From Bacteroidota bacterium (GTDB lineage: Bacteria; Bacteroidota; Bacteroidia; UBA4408): 64,000 bases of DNA. The notes beneath the pieces were generated by a model. The model did no database searches, was not told the DNA's origin, and worked only from the letters and a program-made list of their open reading frames with translations. A program made the translations under genes and the position numbers. Each line of letters begins with the position of its first letter. Position 1 is the stretch's first letter. Below, piece after piece: positions 19,100-29,500 of the stretch. The stretch covers positions 62,001 to 126,000 of the forward strand of contig CAUJCU010000009.1 of the NCBI GenBank assembly GCA_963169745.1, in the 5' to 3' direction.

Positions 19100-20320
19100 T
19101 TATTTCAACATAATTCCCTTGGCCATTTTTAGAGGAACACTAATATATTTTTTCTCAACATAACCCAGAACTTTGTTCAGTACAGCTTTAGAGCCCTCAT
19201 CCAGCTTTTCTATTTCTTTAGCAAATACATGCTGAAGGGCATGTTCTGTTATTTCTTTTACTTTTTCTGGAACTTGCTGCATAGCTATTTCTACCTGACG
19301 CTCTTTATAAACACGTTTTAATGCTTCTAAATGATGTTCAATAATTTCATAGCAGTGATGCAGTTCCTTTTTACGCTCCGATATATTTTTGGCAGCTATT
19401 TCCTGTAATAATGGAATATCAATAAATGTAAGGTTATTTTTATAACGAATGTTGGGGTCAATATCATTGGGAACCGAAAGGTCAATAATTATTTTTCTAC
19501 CTGTATCGTTTTGAGTTAGTTTACTATAAATTTCGGAGCTAACAATGTGATTAGTTGCTCCTGTGCAGGATATAAGAATATCAAATCCTTCGGTAAAATG
19601 CTCGAGCTCAGATAAAGCGAAAGCGCGCCCTTTTAGCTCCGATGCCAATGTTTGTGCATGCTCTAAGCTACGGTTAAAAACCTCAAAACTACCAAAATGG
19701 TGTTTTTTTAAAAATTTGGCCATAAGCCTGTTTGTTTGCCCGGCTCCTATAATCAAAACACGAGCGTGCTGCTGAAACAAATTTTCTTTAAGTTTTTGAT
19801 AAGCCAACGATACAATAGAAACAGGCTTACCTGCTATTTGCGTATGCGTATAAATTTCTTTTGCCGTTAAAATAGCTTGCCTAAACACTAATCGTAATAC
19901 GTCACCACACAGGTGTAAGGCTTGGCACTTTTCGTAAGCATTCCGTACTTGGGTAATTATTTCTCTCTCACCCACCACCAATGAATCTAATGATGAAGCC
20001 ACTTCAAATAAATGCTGTACAACTTTTTGTTCCTTTAGAACTAAGCATTTCGGTATAATTTCATCCCAATCATCAACCGCCAGTTGAGGATTAAATTTTT
20101 GCAAAAAACGATGTACATAGTGTAAATTAACCTCCTGCTGCGTAGTAAAATAAAACTCTACCCGGTTGCATGTTGATAAAAACACGAGTTCTTGTAAATC
20201 ACAGAAATCTTTAATTTCTTCAAGCCGTTGGGCATAATCATAATCGTTAACATGAAAACACCCAATTCGATCAACCGGGATATGGTTATGGGTAAGGGCT
20301 ATGCAATATAGGTTATTCAA
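19100..20320 (-). CDS. hemA: Glutamyl-tRNA reductase
   Basis: First committed enzyme of the C5 route to 5-aminolevulinate: it reduces glutamyl-tRNA to glutamate-1-semialdehyde with NADPH. The catalytic cysteine sits in STCNRVEFYF (C51). SLVVGEREIITQVRNAYE and the NADPH-binding RVLIIGAGQTNRLMA are clear, and the C-terminal half is helical (dimerisation domain). The 406-residue length is normal. First gene of the haem run. The 262 bp upstream to the ABC gene hold no clear gene. Confidence 0.96.
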   Translation of the reverse strand: MNNLYCIALTHNHIPVDRIGCFHVNDYDYAQRLEEIKDFCDLQELVFLSTCNRVEFYFTTQQEVNLHYVHRFLQKFNPQLAVDDWDEIIPKCLVLKEQKVVQHLFEVASSLDSLVVGEREIITQVRNAYEKCQALHLCGDVLRLVFRQAILTAKEIYTHTQIAGKPVSIVSLAYQKLKENLFQQHARVLIIGAGQTNRLMAKFLKKHHFGSFEVFNRSLEHAQTLASELKGRAFALSELEHFTEGFDILISCTGATNHIVSSEIYSKLTQNDTGRKIIIDLSVPNDIDPNIRYKNNLTFIDIPLLQEIAAKNISERKKELHHCYEIIEHHLEALKRVYKERQVEIAMQQVPEKVKEITEHALQHVFAKEIEKLDEGSKAVLNKVLGYVEKKYISVPLKMAKGIMLK

Positions 20321-20582
20321 TTTTGTAATTTTGCTTCACGAAATAGCAAATCACTTCAGTACTTTTTGTCATGGCAGTGTCATTACAGTTTGATGGGGTT
20401 TTTAATAGCCTTCTCACGGTCTTTGTAATACCCTTATTTACAAGAGATAAGAACAAATTTTGGGGATAATTTTTAATGATTTCAAATTAGAAAAGTATCA
20501 TTTTTCTAAAAAAAACAGGACTGAACACCATTAAAAGGAATACCTATAAGTAAATACATGAGCTGCTCTAGCAAGCCCATTC

Positions 20583-22385
20583 TTATCCAACTGTTACCTG
20601 ATTTTGAAGCTTACTTAAACTTTGGTAAAGGCCTCCCTGTAAGCGCATAAGATCTTCGTGTGTGCCGCTTTCTACAATGTTCCCTTTATCTAAAACAATT
20701 ATTTTATCGGCATGGCGAATGGTTGATAGGCGGTGTGCAATAACGATTGATGTACGCCCTACCATCAAATTGTCTAAAGCATCTTGCACCATTCTTTCCG
20801 ATTCTGAATCTAAGGAGCTGGTTGCTTCGTCTAAAATGAGTATTGCTGGGTTTTTAAGCACAGCACGAGCTATAGCTATGCGTTGACGTTGACCACCAGA
20901 GAGCTTTAAACCTCGGTCACCTACCAGGGTGTCAAACTTTTCAGGAAAATTTTCAATAAATGCTAAGGCATTGGCTTTTTGGGCGGCCTCTTTTACTTCT
21001 TCTAGGCTGGCACCCGGTTTTCCATAAGCAATATTTTCTTTAATAGAGCCTCCAAATAAAATAACATCTTGTGGTACAATAGCCATATTGTTTCGAAGTG
21101 CTGTTAGAGCATAATTCTTACTGTTTATTCCATCAATCAAAATTTCTCCGCTGTCGGGGTCATAAAAGCGAAGCAACAAACTTACCATGGTGCTTTTACC
21201 CGAGCCGCTTGGCCCAACAATAGCAATGGTTTGACCCTTATCGGCCTGAAAAGATACCTTTTTTAAAACAGGTACCTCTTGTCGCGATGGATAAGTAAAA
21301 GCTACCTGATTAAACTCAATCTGTCCTTTTAAAGATACTAATTGCCCGTTTTGTCCATCTATTTGTAAGGGCTCTGCTTTTTCATCTAAAATTTCAAATA
21401 CACGCTCAACGGCTCCAACAGCTTTTTGAATTTGGGCATACAATTCGGCAATCCCTCCAAATGAGGCACCTACAAAGGCCGAATATAAAATAAATGAAAT
21501 TAGATCACCAATAAGGAGTTGGTTGCGTGAAGCCAAAACTACGCCATACCAAATAACGGTAACTATAGCCCCAAATAAGCAAAATATGACAAATGATGAA
21601 AAAGATCCCCGGTATTTTCCTCCCAATATACCTATTTTAATAATTTCCTGGGTGCTTAAAGTATAGCGTTTGTTTTCATAATATTCATTAGCAAAGGCTT
21701 TAACATTGGTTATTCCTTGCAAGGTTTCTTCAATAATAGTGTTCGATTCGGCAATTTTTTCCTGCACTTTACGCGATGTTTTTCTGATAAAGCGTCCAAA
21801 CATTACGGCAGCAATGGCTACTATAGGTACTATGGCTAACATAAGAAGCGTAAGTTTGGGCGAAATAATAACTAAAAATATTAAACCTCCGGTAACCAAA
21901 ATAAACTGCCTAAGAAATTCGGCAATGGTGGTTGTTAAGGTATCTTGAATTTGGGCTATATCGGCCGACATGCGTGAGTTTAAATCGCCCACCCTTTTTT
22001 GAACAAAATAACTCATGGGCAATGTAATTAGGTGAGCATAAACCTTTTGCCTTAATGTGGCTAAAGTGTTTTCGGTGTAATTTACAAATAAATAAACTCT
22101 AAAGTACGAAAAAATACTTTGACCTATCAATACTAAAATAAGGAGTGCACCAATGCGATTTATATCGCTAAAGTCCTTATTTTCAATCGTTTTTACCAGT
22201 TTCCCTAAAAGTAAAGGGAACAACAGGGCAGTAGCCCCTGTAAGCAGCAAAAAAAACAGTCCTAAGTAAAGCTTCCATTTATGTTTCCCGATATAGGAAA
22301 ATAACCTTTTTGTTTTTTCAAGAGCCTTTTTATCTAATTTAGCTTTAGGAAGCTCTTTATCAGATAAGTCATTTTTGCGGGCCAT
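20583..22385 (-). CDS. ABC exporter, fused membrane and ATPase domains (MsbA-like)
   Basis: A 600-residue half-transporter. The N-terminal membrane domain has about six transmembrane segments (residues ~35-320). The ATPase carries Walker A GPSGSGKST, Q-loop PQDVILFGGSIKENIAYG, signature LSGGQRQRIAIARA, Walker B ILILDEATSSLD and H-loop IVIAHRLSTIRHAD. This architecture fits lipid A flippase MsbA or a multidrug/lipid exporter; sequence alone does not separate them. It stands alone, divergent from the T9SS gene at 22630, with a TAnnTTTG box just upstream. Confidence 0.9.
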   Translation of the reverse strand: MARKNDLSDKELPKAKLDKKALEKTKRLFSYIGKHKWKLYLGLFFLLLTGATALLFPLLLGKLVKTIENKDFSDINRIGALLILVLIGQSIFSYFRVYLFVNYTENTLATLRQKVYAHLITLPMSYFVQKRVGDLNSRMSADIAQIQDTLTTTIAEFLRQFILVTGGLIFLVIISPKLTLLMLAIVPIVAIAAVMFGRFIRKTSRKVQEKIAESNTIIEETLQGITNVKAFANEYYENKRYTLSTQEIIKIGILGGKYRGSFSSFVIFCLFGAIVTVIWYGVVLASRNQLLIGDLISFILYSAFVGASFGGIAELYAQIQKAVGAVERVFEILDEKAEPLQIDGQNGQLVSLKGQIEFNQVAFTYPSRQEVPVLKKVSFQADKGQTIAIVGPSGSGKSTMVSLLLRFYDPDSGEILIDGINSKNYALTALRNNMAIVPQDVILFGGSIKENIAYGKPGASLEEVKEAAQKANALAFIENFPEKFDTLVGDRGLKLSGGQRQRIAIARAVLKNPAILILDEATSSLDSESERMVQDALDNLMVGRTSIVIAHRLSTIRHADKIIVLDKGNIVESGTHEDLMRLQGGLYQSLSKLQNQVTVG

Positions 22386-22404
22386 AAATTTTTTTTTAGG
22401 GGAA

Positions 22405-22412
22405 CAAAAGTA
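22405..22412 (-). promoter_or_regulatory. Candidate -7 box for the ABC exporter
   Basis: On the minus strand this reads TACTTTTG, a match to the Bacteroidota -7 consensus TAnnTTTG, about 20 bp before the start at 22385. No TTG at the -33 position was found. Confidence 0.4.
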
Positions 22413-22593
22413 GAGTTTTCCATTTTTTTATATCCTAAAAAAATAAAAAAGCAATTTTTAATCTTGTTAAAACCTCTATTGATTTGTAAAAACTCTTTTG
22501 TTATTTCGAAAAATTAAGAAAACCACAGTTATTTTTAAGAACGACTACTTTTTCAATTAAAAAAAATAACTAACATTGTGCATGACAAAATCG

Positions 22594-22601
22594 TATTTTT
22601 G
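22594..22601 (+). promoter_or_regulatory. Candidate -7 box for the T9SS/PorP gene run
   Basis: TATTTTTG matches TAnnTTTG and lies 28 bp ahead of the ATG at 22630. A TTG at 22576-22578 is upstream, but the 15-bp spacing is shorter than usual. Confidence 0.45.
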
Positions 22602-22629
22602 TTAGAAAACAAAAAATATAAATATATAG

Positions 22630-25371
22630 ATGAAAGCAACTTTTCATAAAATACATAAACTTCTATTATATACTCTTTTTTTATTTTTAATTCATCCAAC
22701 CCATATTTTTGCACAATTCTGGACCGAAGATTTTATCCCCACAAATACAGTTCCGAACAGTGAGGCCAATGGTTATGCCGGTGCAAACGGAACTTGGACA
22801 GTTACTAACTTGCCCGGAAACACCGGGGCCGATGCCAATAAGTTTTTTATTAGTTGTACCGAGGCCGGAATGATTGCCGGAGTTTGTGGTGCTGGCTGTA
22901 ATGCAGGTCCGTTTCCGCCAACCACTCCTTTAATTGGTCAAAGCTTACATGTAGGAAGTGTTCCCTCTATGTTTGCTATACTATGCCCCAATGGAGATTG
23001 TGGAGCTACTTACAGTGCGGGTGATGGAGGCTTGGGTTTTTCTGATGCCTCTACGGAAATAAGGGCTGAATCGCCCACGATTAACTGCTCCGGACAAAGC
23101 AATATTACGGTTACCTTTAATTATATTGAATTTGGCGATGCCTCTATAGACAACGCTTCATTTTGGTATTTTGACGGAGCAACTTGGGCGCAGCTTTTAG
23201 ATATGCCCAAAACCTCTTGTGGTGATGGCTCCGGAGGGCCTTGTAATGCAGTTCCTTGTGACGGAATGTCACAGGGCTTATGGACTGCTTCAACTTCAAT
23301 TGCTCTCCCTGCATCGGCCAATAATAATGCTAATGTTAAAGTTGGATTTCGATGGGTTAATGATAACGATGGTCAGGGAACTGATCCTTCATTTGCCGTA
23401 ACTAGAATTCAATTAACCTCTCCAACTACTACCAACACAATTACAGCCGGAACCCTTGTGGGGCCTTTTTGTGCCGGTGCAACAGTACAATTACCTTTTC
23501 AAAGTACCGGTACTTTTACAACGGGAAATGTTTATACAGCACAATTGAGTGATAATGCCGGAAGCTTTGCTTCACCCGTAAACATAGGAACTTTTCCCAG
23601 TACGGCCAATGTGGGTAACATAACCATAACAATTCCTCCGGGTACTCCTGCGGGCACCGGATATATGATACAAATAGTATCTAGCAATCCTTCAGCAACC
23701 TCTAATGCCATAGGCCCTTTTACCATTAATCAATCGGTACCTCTTAGTGTAACAGTTACCGCCAACCCAAGTACGCCCATTTGCCCCGGACAATGTGTAG
23801 ATTTTACTGCTACTCCCACCAACGGTGGTACAGCGCCTACTTACCAATGGCAAATAAACGGAGTTAATGCTCCTGCACCTTCTACCAGTAGCACTTATAC
23901 CAATTGTAATTTACAAAATAACGACCAGGTTACTGTTATTGTTACTTCAAACGAAGCCTGCGTAACCAATTCTCCGGCTACTTCAACACCAGTAAGCATT
24001 ACGGTAACCAATTCGCTGCCTTTTAGTGTTAGCTTAACGACCATACCCAACCCTTTAGCTATTTGTGCCGGTGACACGGTAGAACTTACCGCCAACACCA
24101 TTAACGGGGGCACGGCTACCTATATTTGGACTGTTAACGGAACAACTATTCCTGGCTTAACATCTCAAAGTGTGTTATATGGTGGCAATCCTGTGCCTTT
24201 GGTGGACGGTACACAAATATGTGTTATATCTTCGTCTTCACTTACCGGATGCGTAACAAATTCACCGGATACCGCCTGTGCTACCGTATCTATTGTAACC
24301 AGCGTTATTCCTACGGTTACTATTACGGCCGATACCTTACAGATTTGTGCCGGTGGTACGGTAAATTTTACCTCTGCAATAACCAATGGAGGCAGTGCAC
24401 CAGGCTACCAATGGCTCATCAATAATAACCCGGTACCTGCACCTGCCGGAACAGGTAGTAGTTTTTCAACAGCTACGCTCAATCCTGGCGATGGAGTTAG
24501 TTTACAATTAACTTCCAGTTCGTCTTGTGTTTCTAACCCAACAGCATTCTCTAATGTAGTTAGTGTTAATGTACTACCCTTTTTAACACCTTCTGTTACT
24601 ATTGCTCCCGGTACAGGAATATGCCCCGGCCAGAATGTAACTTTCTCGCCTTCTACCAACGGTGGAGGAACAAACCCTAAATTTTTCTGGTATTTAAATG
24701 GTACAAACTTATTAGGAACTACGGCTTCATTAACGGTTAACACCTCTGTTTTTGACGAGGGAGACACTGTGACTTGCACCATGGTGAGTAACTATTTATG
24801 CAAATCTATTGATACCGTTTATTCCAATAAATATGTGGTGCATATATTGGCTGCAGCTACTTTAGATTTGGGCCCTGATGTAAGTATTACCTATGGCGAA
24901 TCACATAAAATGGATCCTGAAATTAATGGTCCGGTTGCTACTGGTGTTTACTTATGGACTCCTGATTCTACATTATCTTGTAATACGTGTTTAATACCTA
25001 CGGCAACCCCAACCATAACAACCGATTTTGTTATGGTTTATCGAAACTCGAATGGCTGCGCAGCTCGCGATACAATAAGAATAGAAGTAAAACCCAACTA
25101 TGATGTTTTTATACCTTCCGGATTTTCGCCCAATGGCGATAATGTAAATGATGCCTTTTACGTACGAGGCGCCTATATTAGATCTGTAAACATGAAAGTT
25201 TGGGACAAATGGGGAGAGCTTGTTTTTGAATCACCTTACTTGTATTATGGATGGGATGGCACCAACAAATATAAAAATGTGAACACAGGGGTTTATATTT
25301 ATTATGTAACTGTGGTGTTTATTGATGGTACTACAAAAGAATTTAAAGGTAATATTACCTTATCGAGATAA
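22630..25371 (+). CDS. Large secreted T9SS type-B protein with Ig-like repeats
   Basis: A 913-residue exported protein. Signal peptide at about 1-28 (IHPTHIFA|Q). The N-terminal part has a jelly-roll-like stretch (about 90-265), then a module (NTITAGTLVGPFCAG ... TGNVYTAQLSDNAG) shared with the protein at 26510. At least four Ig-like domains of roughly 80-90 residues, each with a paired-cysteine pattern (PICPGQCVDFTA ... YQWQINGV), follow. A short module with SCNTCLIPTATP precedes the C-terminal type-B sorting domain, about 824-913 (FIPSGFSPNGDNVNDAF ... WDKWGE ... GNITLSR). Type-B domains direct export by T9SS and, in SprB, surface retention with SprF help. Adhesin-like; no enzyme domain seen. 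Confidence 0.88.
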   Translation: MKATFHKIHKLLLYTLFLFLIHPTHIFAQFWTEDFIPTNTVPNSEANGYAGANGTWTVTNLPGNTGADANKFFISCTEAGMIAGVCGAGCNAGPFPPTTPLIGQSLHVGSVPSMFAILCPNGDCGATYSAGDGGLGFSDASTEIRAESPTINCSGQSNITVTFNYIEFGDASIDNASFWYFDGATWAQLLDMPKTSCGDGSGGPCNAVPCDGMSQGLWTASTSIALPASANNNANVKVGFRWVNDNDGQGTDPSFAVTRIQLTSPTTTNTITAGTLVGPFCAGATVQLPFQSTGTFTTGNVYTAQLSDNAGSFASPVNIGTFPSTANVGNITITIPPGTPAGTGYMIQIVSSNPSATSNAIGPFTINQSVPLSVTVTANPSTPICPGQCVDFTATPTNGGTAPTYQWQINGVNAPAPSTSSTYTNCNLQNNDQVTVIVTSNEACVTNSPATSTPVSITVTNSLPFSVSLTTIPNPLAICAGDTVELTANTINGGTATYIWTVNGTTIPGLTSQSVLYGGNPVPLVDGTQICVISSSSLTGCVTNSPDTACATVSIVTSVIPTVTITADTLQICAGGTVNFTSAITNGGSAPGYQWLINNNPVPAPAGTGSSFSTATLNPGDGVSLQLTSSSSCVSNPTAFSNVVSVNVLPFLTPSVTIAPGTGICPGQNVTFSPSTNGGGTNPKFFWYLNGTNLLGTTASLTVNTSVFDEGDTVTCTMVSNYLCKSIDTVYSNKYVVHILAAATLDLGPDVSITYGESHKMDPEINGPVATGVYLWTPDSTLSCNTCLIPTATPTITTDFVMVYRNSNGCAARDTIRIEVKPNYDVFIPSGFSPNGDNVNDAFYVRGAYIRSVNMKVWDKWGELVFESPYLYYGWDGTNKYKNVNTGVYIYYVTVVFIDGTTKEFKGNITLSR

Positions 25372-25407
25372 AAATTTAAACTTTAAGAACTACTCAAAAT
25401 AGAATAT

Positions 25408-26451
25408 ATGAAGAAACTACTTACTTTTACAATGCTTGTGTGCGCTACAGGAGTGTGGGCACAGGATATGCACTTTTCTCAGTATCTTACTTCACCACTA
25501 AATTTGAATCCGGCTTTAACCGGAGTTATGAACGAAGATATTAGAGTGGCCAGTAATTATCGTAATCAGTGGAAAAGCATTAGTGCCGAACCATACCGCA
25601 CCATATCTGCCGCTATTGATGGAACCTTGCCACCAAAAAAGAAAACCAACGATTTTTTTGGCTTGGGACTAGTTGTAAACAGCGATAAAGCCGGAGCTTC
25701 ACAACTTTCTATCAATCAAGTTAATTTGTCAATGGCTTATAGTAAAATGCTTGTACCCTCAACCGGAGGAATCATGTCTTTTGGCTTTCAGGCCGGTGCC
25801 GGGCAAAGGAGTATGAGTTATGATGCGCTTACCTGGGATAAACAGTATAATGGAGTTAAATACGACCCAGCTTTACCTTCGGGCGAAAGTCCAATTGGAA
25901 GTGCTCTAACTTATTTAGATGTATCAGCAGGTGTAAACTGGAGTCAAACATTTGGAAAAAATTTCCGCTTAAGCACCGGAGCTTCTTTATGGCATATTAA
26001 TAAACCCAGTATTTCTCTTTCTAAAGTTGCCAAAGACCCTTTGTATATGAAGTTTGGGTTTAATGCGGTGGGGCAATATACCTTACGGTCACGCCCGGGA
26101 ACCTCTTTTTTACCGAGTATTGTTTATTTTCAACAAGGAACACAACGTTTACTTAATGCCGGTTTTGGCTGGAGATATCGTTTGGTTGAACAATCTAGAT
26201 ACACCGGTTGGGTAACTGAAACGGCTTTGGTAGCCGGTATCTATTACCGCTTGCAGGATGCAACATTTGTGAATTTACGCATTGACTGGAACGATTTTTC
26301 ATTTGGCGTAAACTATGACTTTAATATATCAACCTTGCAAATTGCAAGCAGCAGCAGGGGGGGTATGGAGTTTTGCGTAATGTATAAAAAAGCACTTTTA
26401 CAAAAGCAAAGATATAACCCTAAGCAAGGTGTAAAATTTGTTCAATACTAG
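25408..26451 (+). CDS. PorP/SprF-family outer-membrane protein
   Basis: A 347-residue outer-membrane beta-barrel protein with signal peptide (MKKLLTFTMLVCATGVWAQ). The family hallmark DMHFSQYLTSPLNLNPALTGVMNEDIRVASNYRNQWKSI follows immediately. Alternating hydrophobic strands run to the C-terminus. PorP/SprF proteins work with the type IX system; SprF is needed for surface delivery of the type-B substrate SprB, and homologues often sit beside type-B substrate genes. Here it lies between two such substrates (36 bp after one, 58 bp before the other), so it probably serves them. Confidence 0.92.
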   Translation: MKKLLTFTMLVCATGVWAQDMHFSQYLTSPLNLNPALTGVMNEDIRVASNYRNQWKSISAEPYRTISAAIDGTLPPKKKTNDFFGLGLVVNSDKAGASQLSINQVNLSMAYSKMLVPSTGGIMSFGFQAGAGQRSMSYDALTWDKQYNGVKYDPALPSGESPIGSALTYLDVSAGVNWSQTFGKNFRLSTGASLWHINKPSISLSKVAKDPLYMKFGFNAVGQYTLRSRPGTSFLPSIVYFQQGTQRLLNAGFGWRYRLVEQSRYTGWVTETALVAGIYYRLQDATFVNLRIDWNDFSFGVNYDFNISTLQIASSSRGGMEFCVMYKKALLQKQRYNPKQGVKFVQY

Positions 26452-26509
26452 AAGCAAATTGGAAATAATTTAGTTGTAATTTTTTAAAAATCTGAATAAT
26501 TCATTAAAT

Positions 26510-29500
26510 ATGAAACGAATACTTATTAACTTAACAATTCTATGTTTTTTGCTCTTAACAGTTGATAATCAGGCACAAACAGTAATTTTTTCAGAAAATT
26601 TTGACGGTGCTCTTAACTGGACCTTAAACACTCCGGGGGCTTCTCTTATAAGCGGTTCTACTCCTGTACCAGGGGGCTCACCCAATACTTGGGCTGTAAA
26701 TAATAATGATGCCGGGGATCCAGATAGAACCATTGATTTTACAAACAATTTACATATTACTTGTTCTGGATTTATATGTAACATATTAGGTGCACCCGGC
26801 CCTGTTTATAATGCTAGCGGGCCTGCTAATAGAACCAATACCGCTGCGGTAATGAGTACCGATATAGCGGCTGCTGCTTTTGTAGGCGCTGGGCCCTTTA
26901 CTTTATCTTTTCAATGGAAGTGTAAGGGCGCTTCAAACCCAACTAATGGTTCGGCACGTTTAATATATAGCGTTGACGGGGGAACTACTTGGACAGAAAA
27001 TACCTTTAATTACAATTACAGTGCAGGTTACCCAGCAATCAGTACGGCTACTATTGATATGGATACCCTAACTGGTTTTACACCGGGGGTAAACAATATC
27101 CGTTTAGGCTTTCGTTGGTTTAATGATGGTACCACTGGACATGTCGATCCACCGATGATAGTTGATAACATTCAAATTACCATACCTAGTGTAAGTAACA
27201 CAATTACTACGGGTATTATAAGCGGCAGCCCTTTTTGCCCGGGAAGCACATTTAATGTTCCTTTTACCTCTACCGGAACATTTAATACCGGAAATATTTA
27301 TACGGCTCAATTAAGTGATGCCTCAGGAAGTTTTGCCTCACCCACAGCAATTGGAACGCTAAACAGTACAGCCAATACAGGAAGTATTCCGGTTACAATA
27401 CCGGGGCTTACACCTCCCGGAACAGGCTATACCATACGTGTAGTTTCCAGCAACCCGGTAGCTACCGGTACGGTTACTTTACCTTTTACCATATTAGCTC
27501 CGGTTACACCAACATTTAATGCTATTGCTAATTTATGCCAAAATGCTACGGCACCTGCTTTGCCAAGTAGCTCTACCAACGCTACCCCTATTAACGGAAC
27601 CTGGAGCCCGGCTGTAATTAACACCGCAACAGTAGGAACAAGTACCTATACTTTTACCCCTAATGCCGGCCAGTGTGCTGCAACAACTACAATGGATATT
27701 ACTATTGTGGCTCCGGTAACACCTACTTTTAACCCTATTGGCCCTGTTTGCCAGGGAACAGCAGCCCCGAATTTACCCGGCAGTTCAACCAACAGCACCC
27801 CCATAACCGGAACCTGGAGCCCGGCAACGGTAAGCACAGCTACTGTGGGCATTACCACTTATACCTTTACGCCTAACGCTGGTCAATGTGCCACAACAGC
27901 AACTTTGAGTATTGAAATTACAGCACCTAATATTACACCAACATTTAACCCTATTGGCCCGCTTTGTATAAATGCTACAGCACCAAGTTTGCCGGGCAGC
28001 TCAACCAATGCAACCCCGGTTACAGGAACCTGGAGCCCGGCCGTTATTAATACCGCCAGTGCAGGTATTACCACTTATACCTTTACGCCCAATGCCGGAC
28101 AATGCGCTTTAACAACTACTTTAGATATTGAAATAACAGGATCAATAACGCCTACATTTGCAGCTATAGGTCCTGTTTGCCAGGGAACAGCAGCACCAAA
28201 TTTACCCGGCAGTTCAACCAACAGTACCCCCATTACCGGAACCTGGAGCCCGGCAACGGTAAGTACAGCTACTGTGGGCATTACCACTTATACCTTTACA
28301 CCTAACGCTGGTCAATGTGCCGCAACAGCAACTTTAAGTATAGAAATTACAGCACCTAATATTACGCCAACATTTAACCCAATTGGCCCGCTTTGTATAA
28401 ATGCTACGGCACCAAGTTTGCCGGGTAGCTCAACCAACGCAACCCCGGTAACCGGAACCTGGAGCCCGGCCGTTATTAATACCGCCAGTGCTGGTATTAC
28501 CACTTATACCTTTACGCCCAATGCCGGACAATGTGCTTTAACAGCTACATTGGATATCGAAATAACCACCTCAATAACACCTACTTTTGACCCTATTGGG
28601 CCATTGTGTTTAAACAGTACAGCTCCGGCCTTGCCAACAAATTCAACAAATTTACCGGCTATAGCCGGAACTTGGAGTCCGGCTACGATTAATACATCGG
28701 CTCTGGGAACTACCGTGTATAACTTTACTGCCAATCCGGGACAGTGTGCTTCAAACACCAGCATTTCGGTTGAAATAACAAACAGTATGACACCTACATT
28801 TGCTGCCATAGGACCGGTTTGTCAAGGCACAACAGCACCTTTGTTACCAAGCAGCTCAAGCAATAATCCGGCTATAACCGGAACCTGGAGCCCGGCCGTT
28901 ATTGATGCCAACACGCTGGGTACTGCAACCTATTTATTTACTCCCGATCCGGGACAATGCAGCACTACCTTGACTATGGATATTGAAGTTATTCCGGCTC
29001 CACCGGCCCCAAGCATTTCAATTGCTGCCAATACCACTACAATATGTGCCGGTGATATGGTTAATTTTACAGCTACACCAAATTCAAGCAACCCGGGCGA
29101 TGTGATTCAGTGGTATATTAATAATACTATTGTTACAGGAGCAACAGGCTTGTTGTTTAGTTCCAACACATTAAATAATAACGATCAAATTACGGCTGTG
29201 TTTACACCATCTTCAAGCTGCCTTAGTGGACAAACAGCAACTTCCAATTTAATTGTAATTACAGTAAACCCAAGTGTTACACCAACTATTTCTATTAATG
29301 CTACTTCAACACAAATTTGCGAAGGACAAAGTGTTACATTTAACAGCAATATAACGGGTGGGGGTACTAGTCCTCAAATACAATGGTTTGTAAACGGAAA
29401 TGCGGTAAGCGGAGCTAATAATGCTTCATTTACCTCAAGCAGTTTAAGTAACTCTGATGTGGTAACGGCTCAGCTAATAAGCAGTTCGGGCTGTGCTTCG

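Noticed and set aside
20371-20469. Short open frame of 32 codons (MAVSLQFDGVF...) in the gap between hemA and the ABC exporter.
   Set aside because: No recognisable motif, no ribosome binding site or promoter box, and a frame this short arises easily by chance in a 262-bp gap.
27427-28809. Series of minus-strand open frames opposite the repeats of the giant adhesin, two of them repeated at 429-bp distance.
   Set aside because: They mirror the plus-strand repeat exactly and arise from its Ala/Pro/Thr-rich codons; the plus-strand frame has signal peptide, domains and sorting signal.
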